Assembly (NCBI GenBank): GCA_905234575.1
Contig: CAJOIG010000020.1
Location: forward strand, 1-13,405
From: an uncultured Oscillospiraceae bacterium
GTDB lineage: Bacteria > Bacillota > Clostridia > Oscillospirales > Oscillospiraceae
Length of the DNA: 13,405 nt
Direction of reading: 5' to 3'
The notes below the pieces were generated by a model that did not search any database, had not been told where the DNA came from, and worked only from the letters and a program-made list of their open reading frames with translations. The position numbers and the translations under genes are program-made. Of the stretch, positions 13,393 to 13,405 are shown one piece after another; the stretch's first letter is position 1, and every line of letters begins with the position of its first letter.

Positions 13393-13405
13393 GTGGCTCT
13401 GCAAA

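Overview
The window is GC-rich DNA of a spore-forming, hydrogen-metabolising anaerobe, most likely a high-GC clostridium of the Oscillospiraceae type. The evidence is a dipicolinate synthase pair (a spore-specific pathway), a trimeric NADH-linked [FeFe] hydrogenase, Gram-positive style signal and membrane segments, strong AGGAGG-type ribosome binding sites and canonical sigma-A promoters. The family placement is inference; no rRNA or other phylogenetic marker is present.

Layout, left to right. (1) A cytidylate-kinase-like protein (+, 28-633) converges on a membrane-anchored M15/VanY-type D,D-carboxypeptidase (-, 694-1497), with a hairpin terminator between them. (2) Divergent from the peptidase is a two-gene, translationally coupled unit (+, 1680-3769). 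It holds a COG0523/CobW GTPase with a 64-residue His/Asp-rich metal-binding insert, followed by a second CobW-like P-loop protein that seems fused to a YcgQ/DUF1980-like C-terminal half. A strong terminator follows. (3) A DUF1015 protein (-, 3831-4949) is divergent from dpaA-dpaB (+, 5020-6191), which makes dipicolinic acid for spores. (4) An XRE-type helix-turn-helix/zinc-ribbon protein (+, 6285-7049) has its own promoter. (5) Convergent to it is a large secreted protein of beta-helix-like composition (-, 7115-9121) with a strong promoter and a structured leader. (6) The right end is a hydC-hydB-hydA operon (-, 13379-9308) closed by a GC-rich terminator. Its promoter lies beyond the right edge.

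Functional grouping. HydC, HydB and HydA together form an NAD-dependent, probably electron-bifurcating (group A3) hydrogenase linking ferredoxin, NADH and H2. DpaA and DpaB form dipicolinate synthase. The two CobW-like proteins are probably a metal-handling pair (zinc is most likely), and are the least understood unit here. The other genes look like single transcription units.

I see no tRNA, rRNA, CRISPR array, insertion sequence or phage gene. No gene-free stretch exceeds 300 bases. The most novel observation is the CobW / CobW-DUF1980 gene pair. The rest is largely ordinary core genome with some unusual variants: a short DpaA, a degenerate kinase P-loop, and GTPases lacking NKxD.
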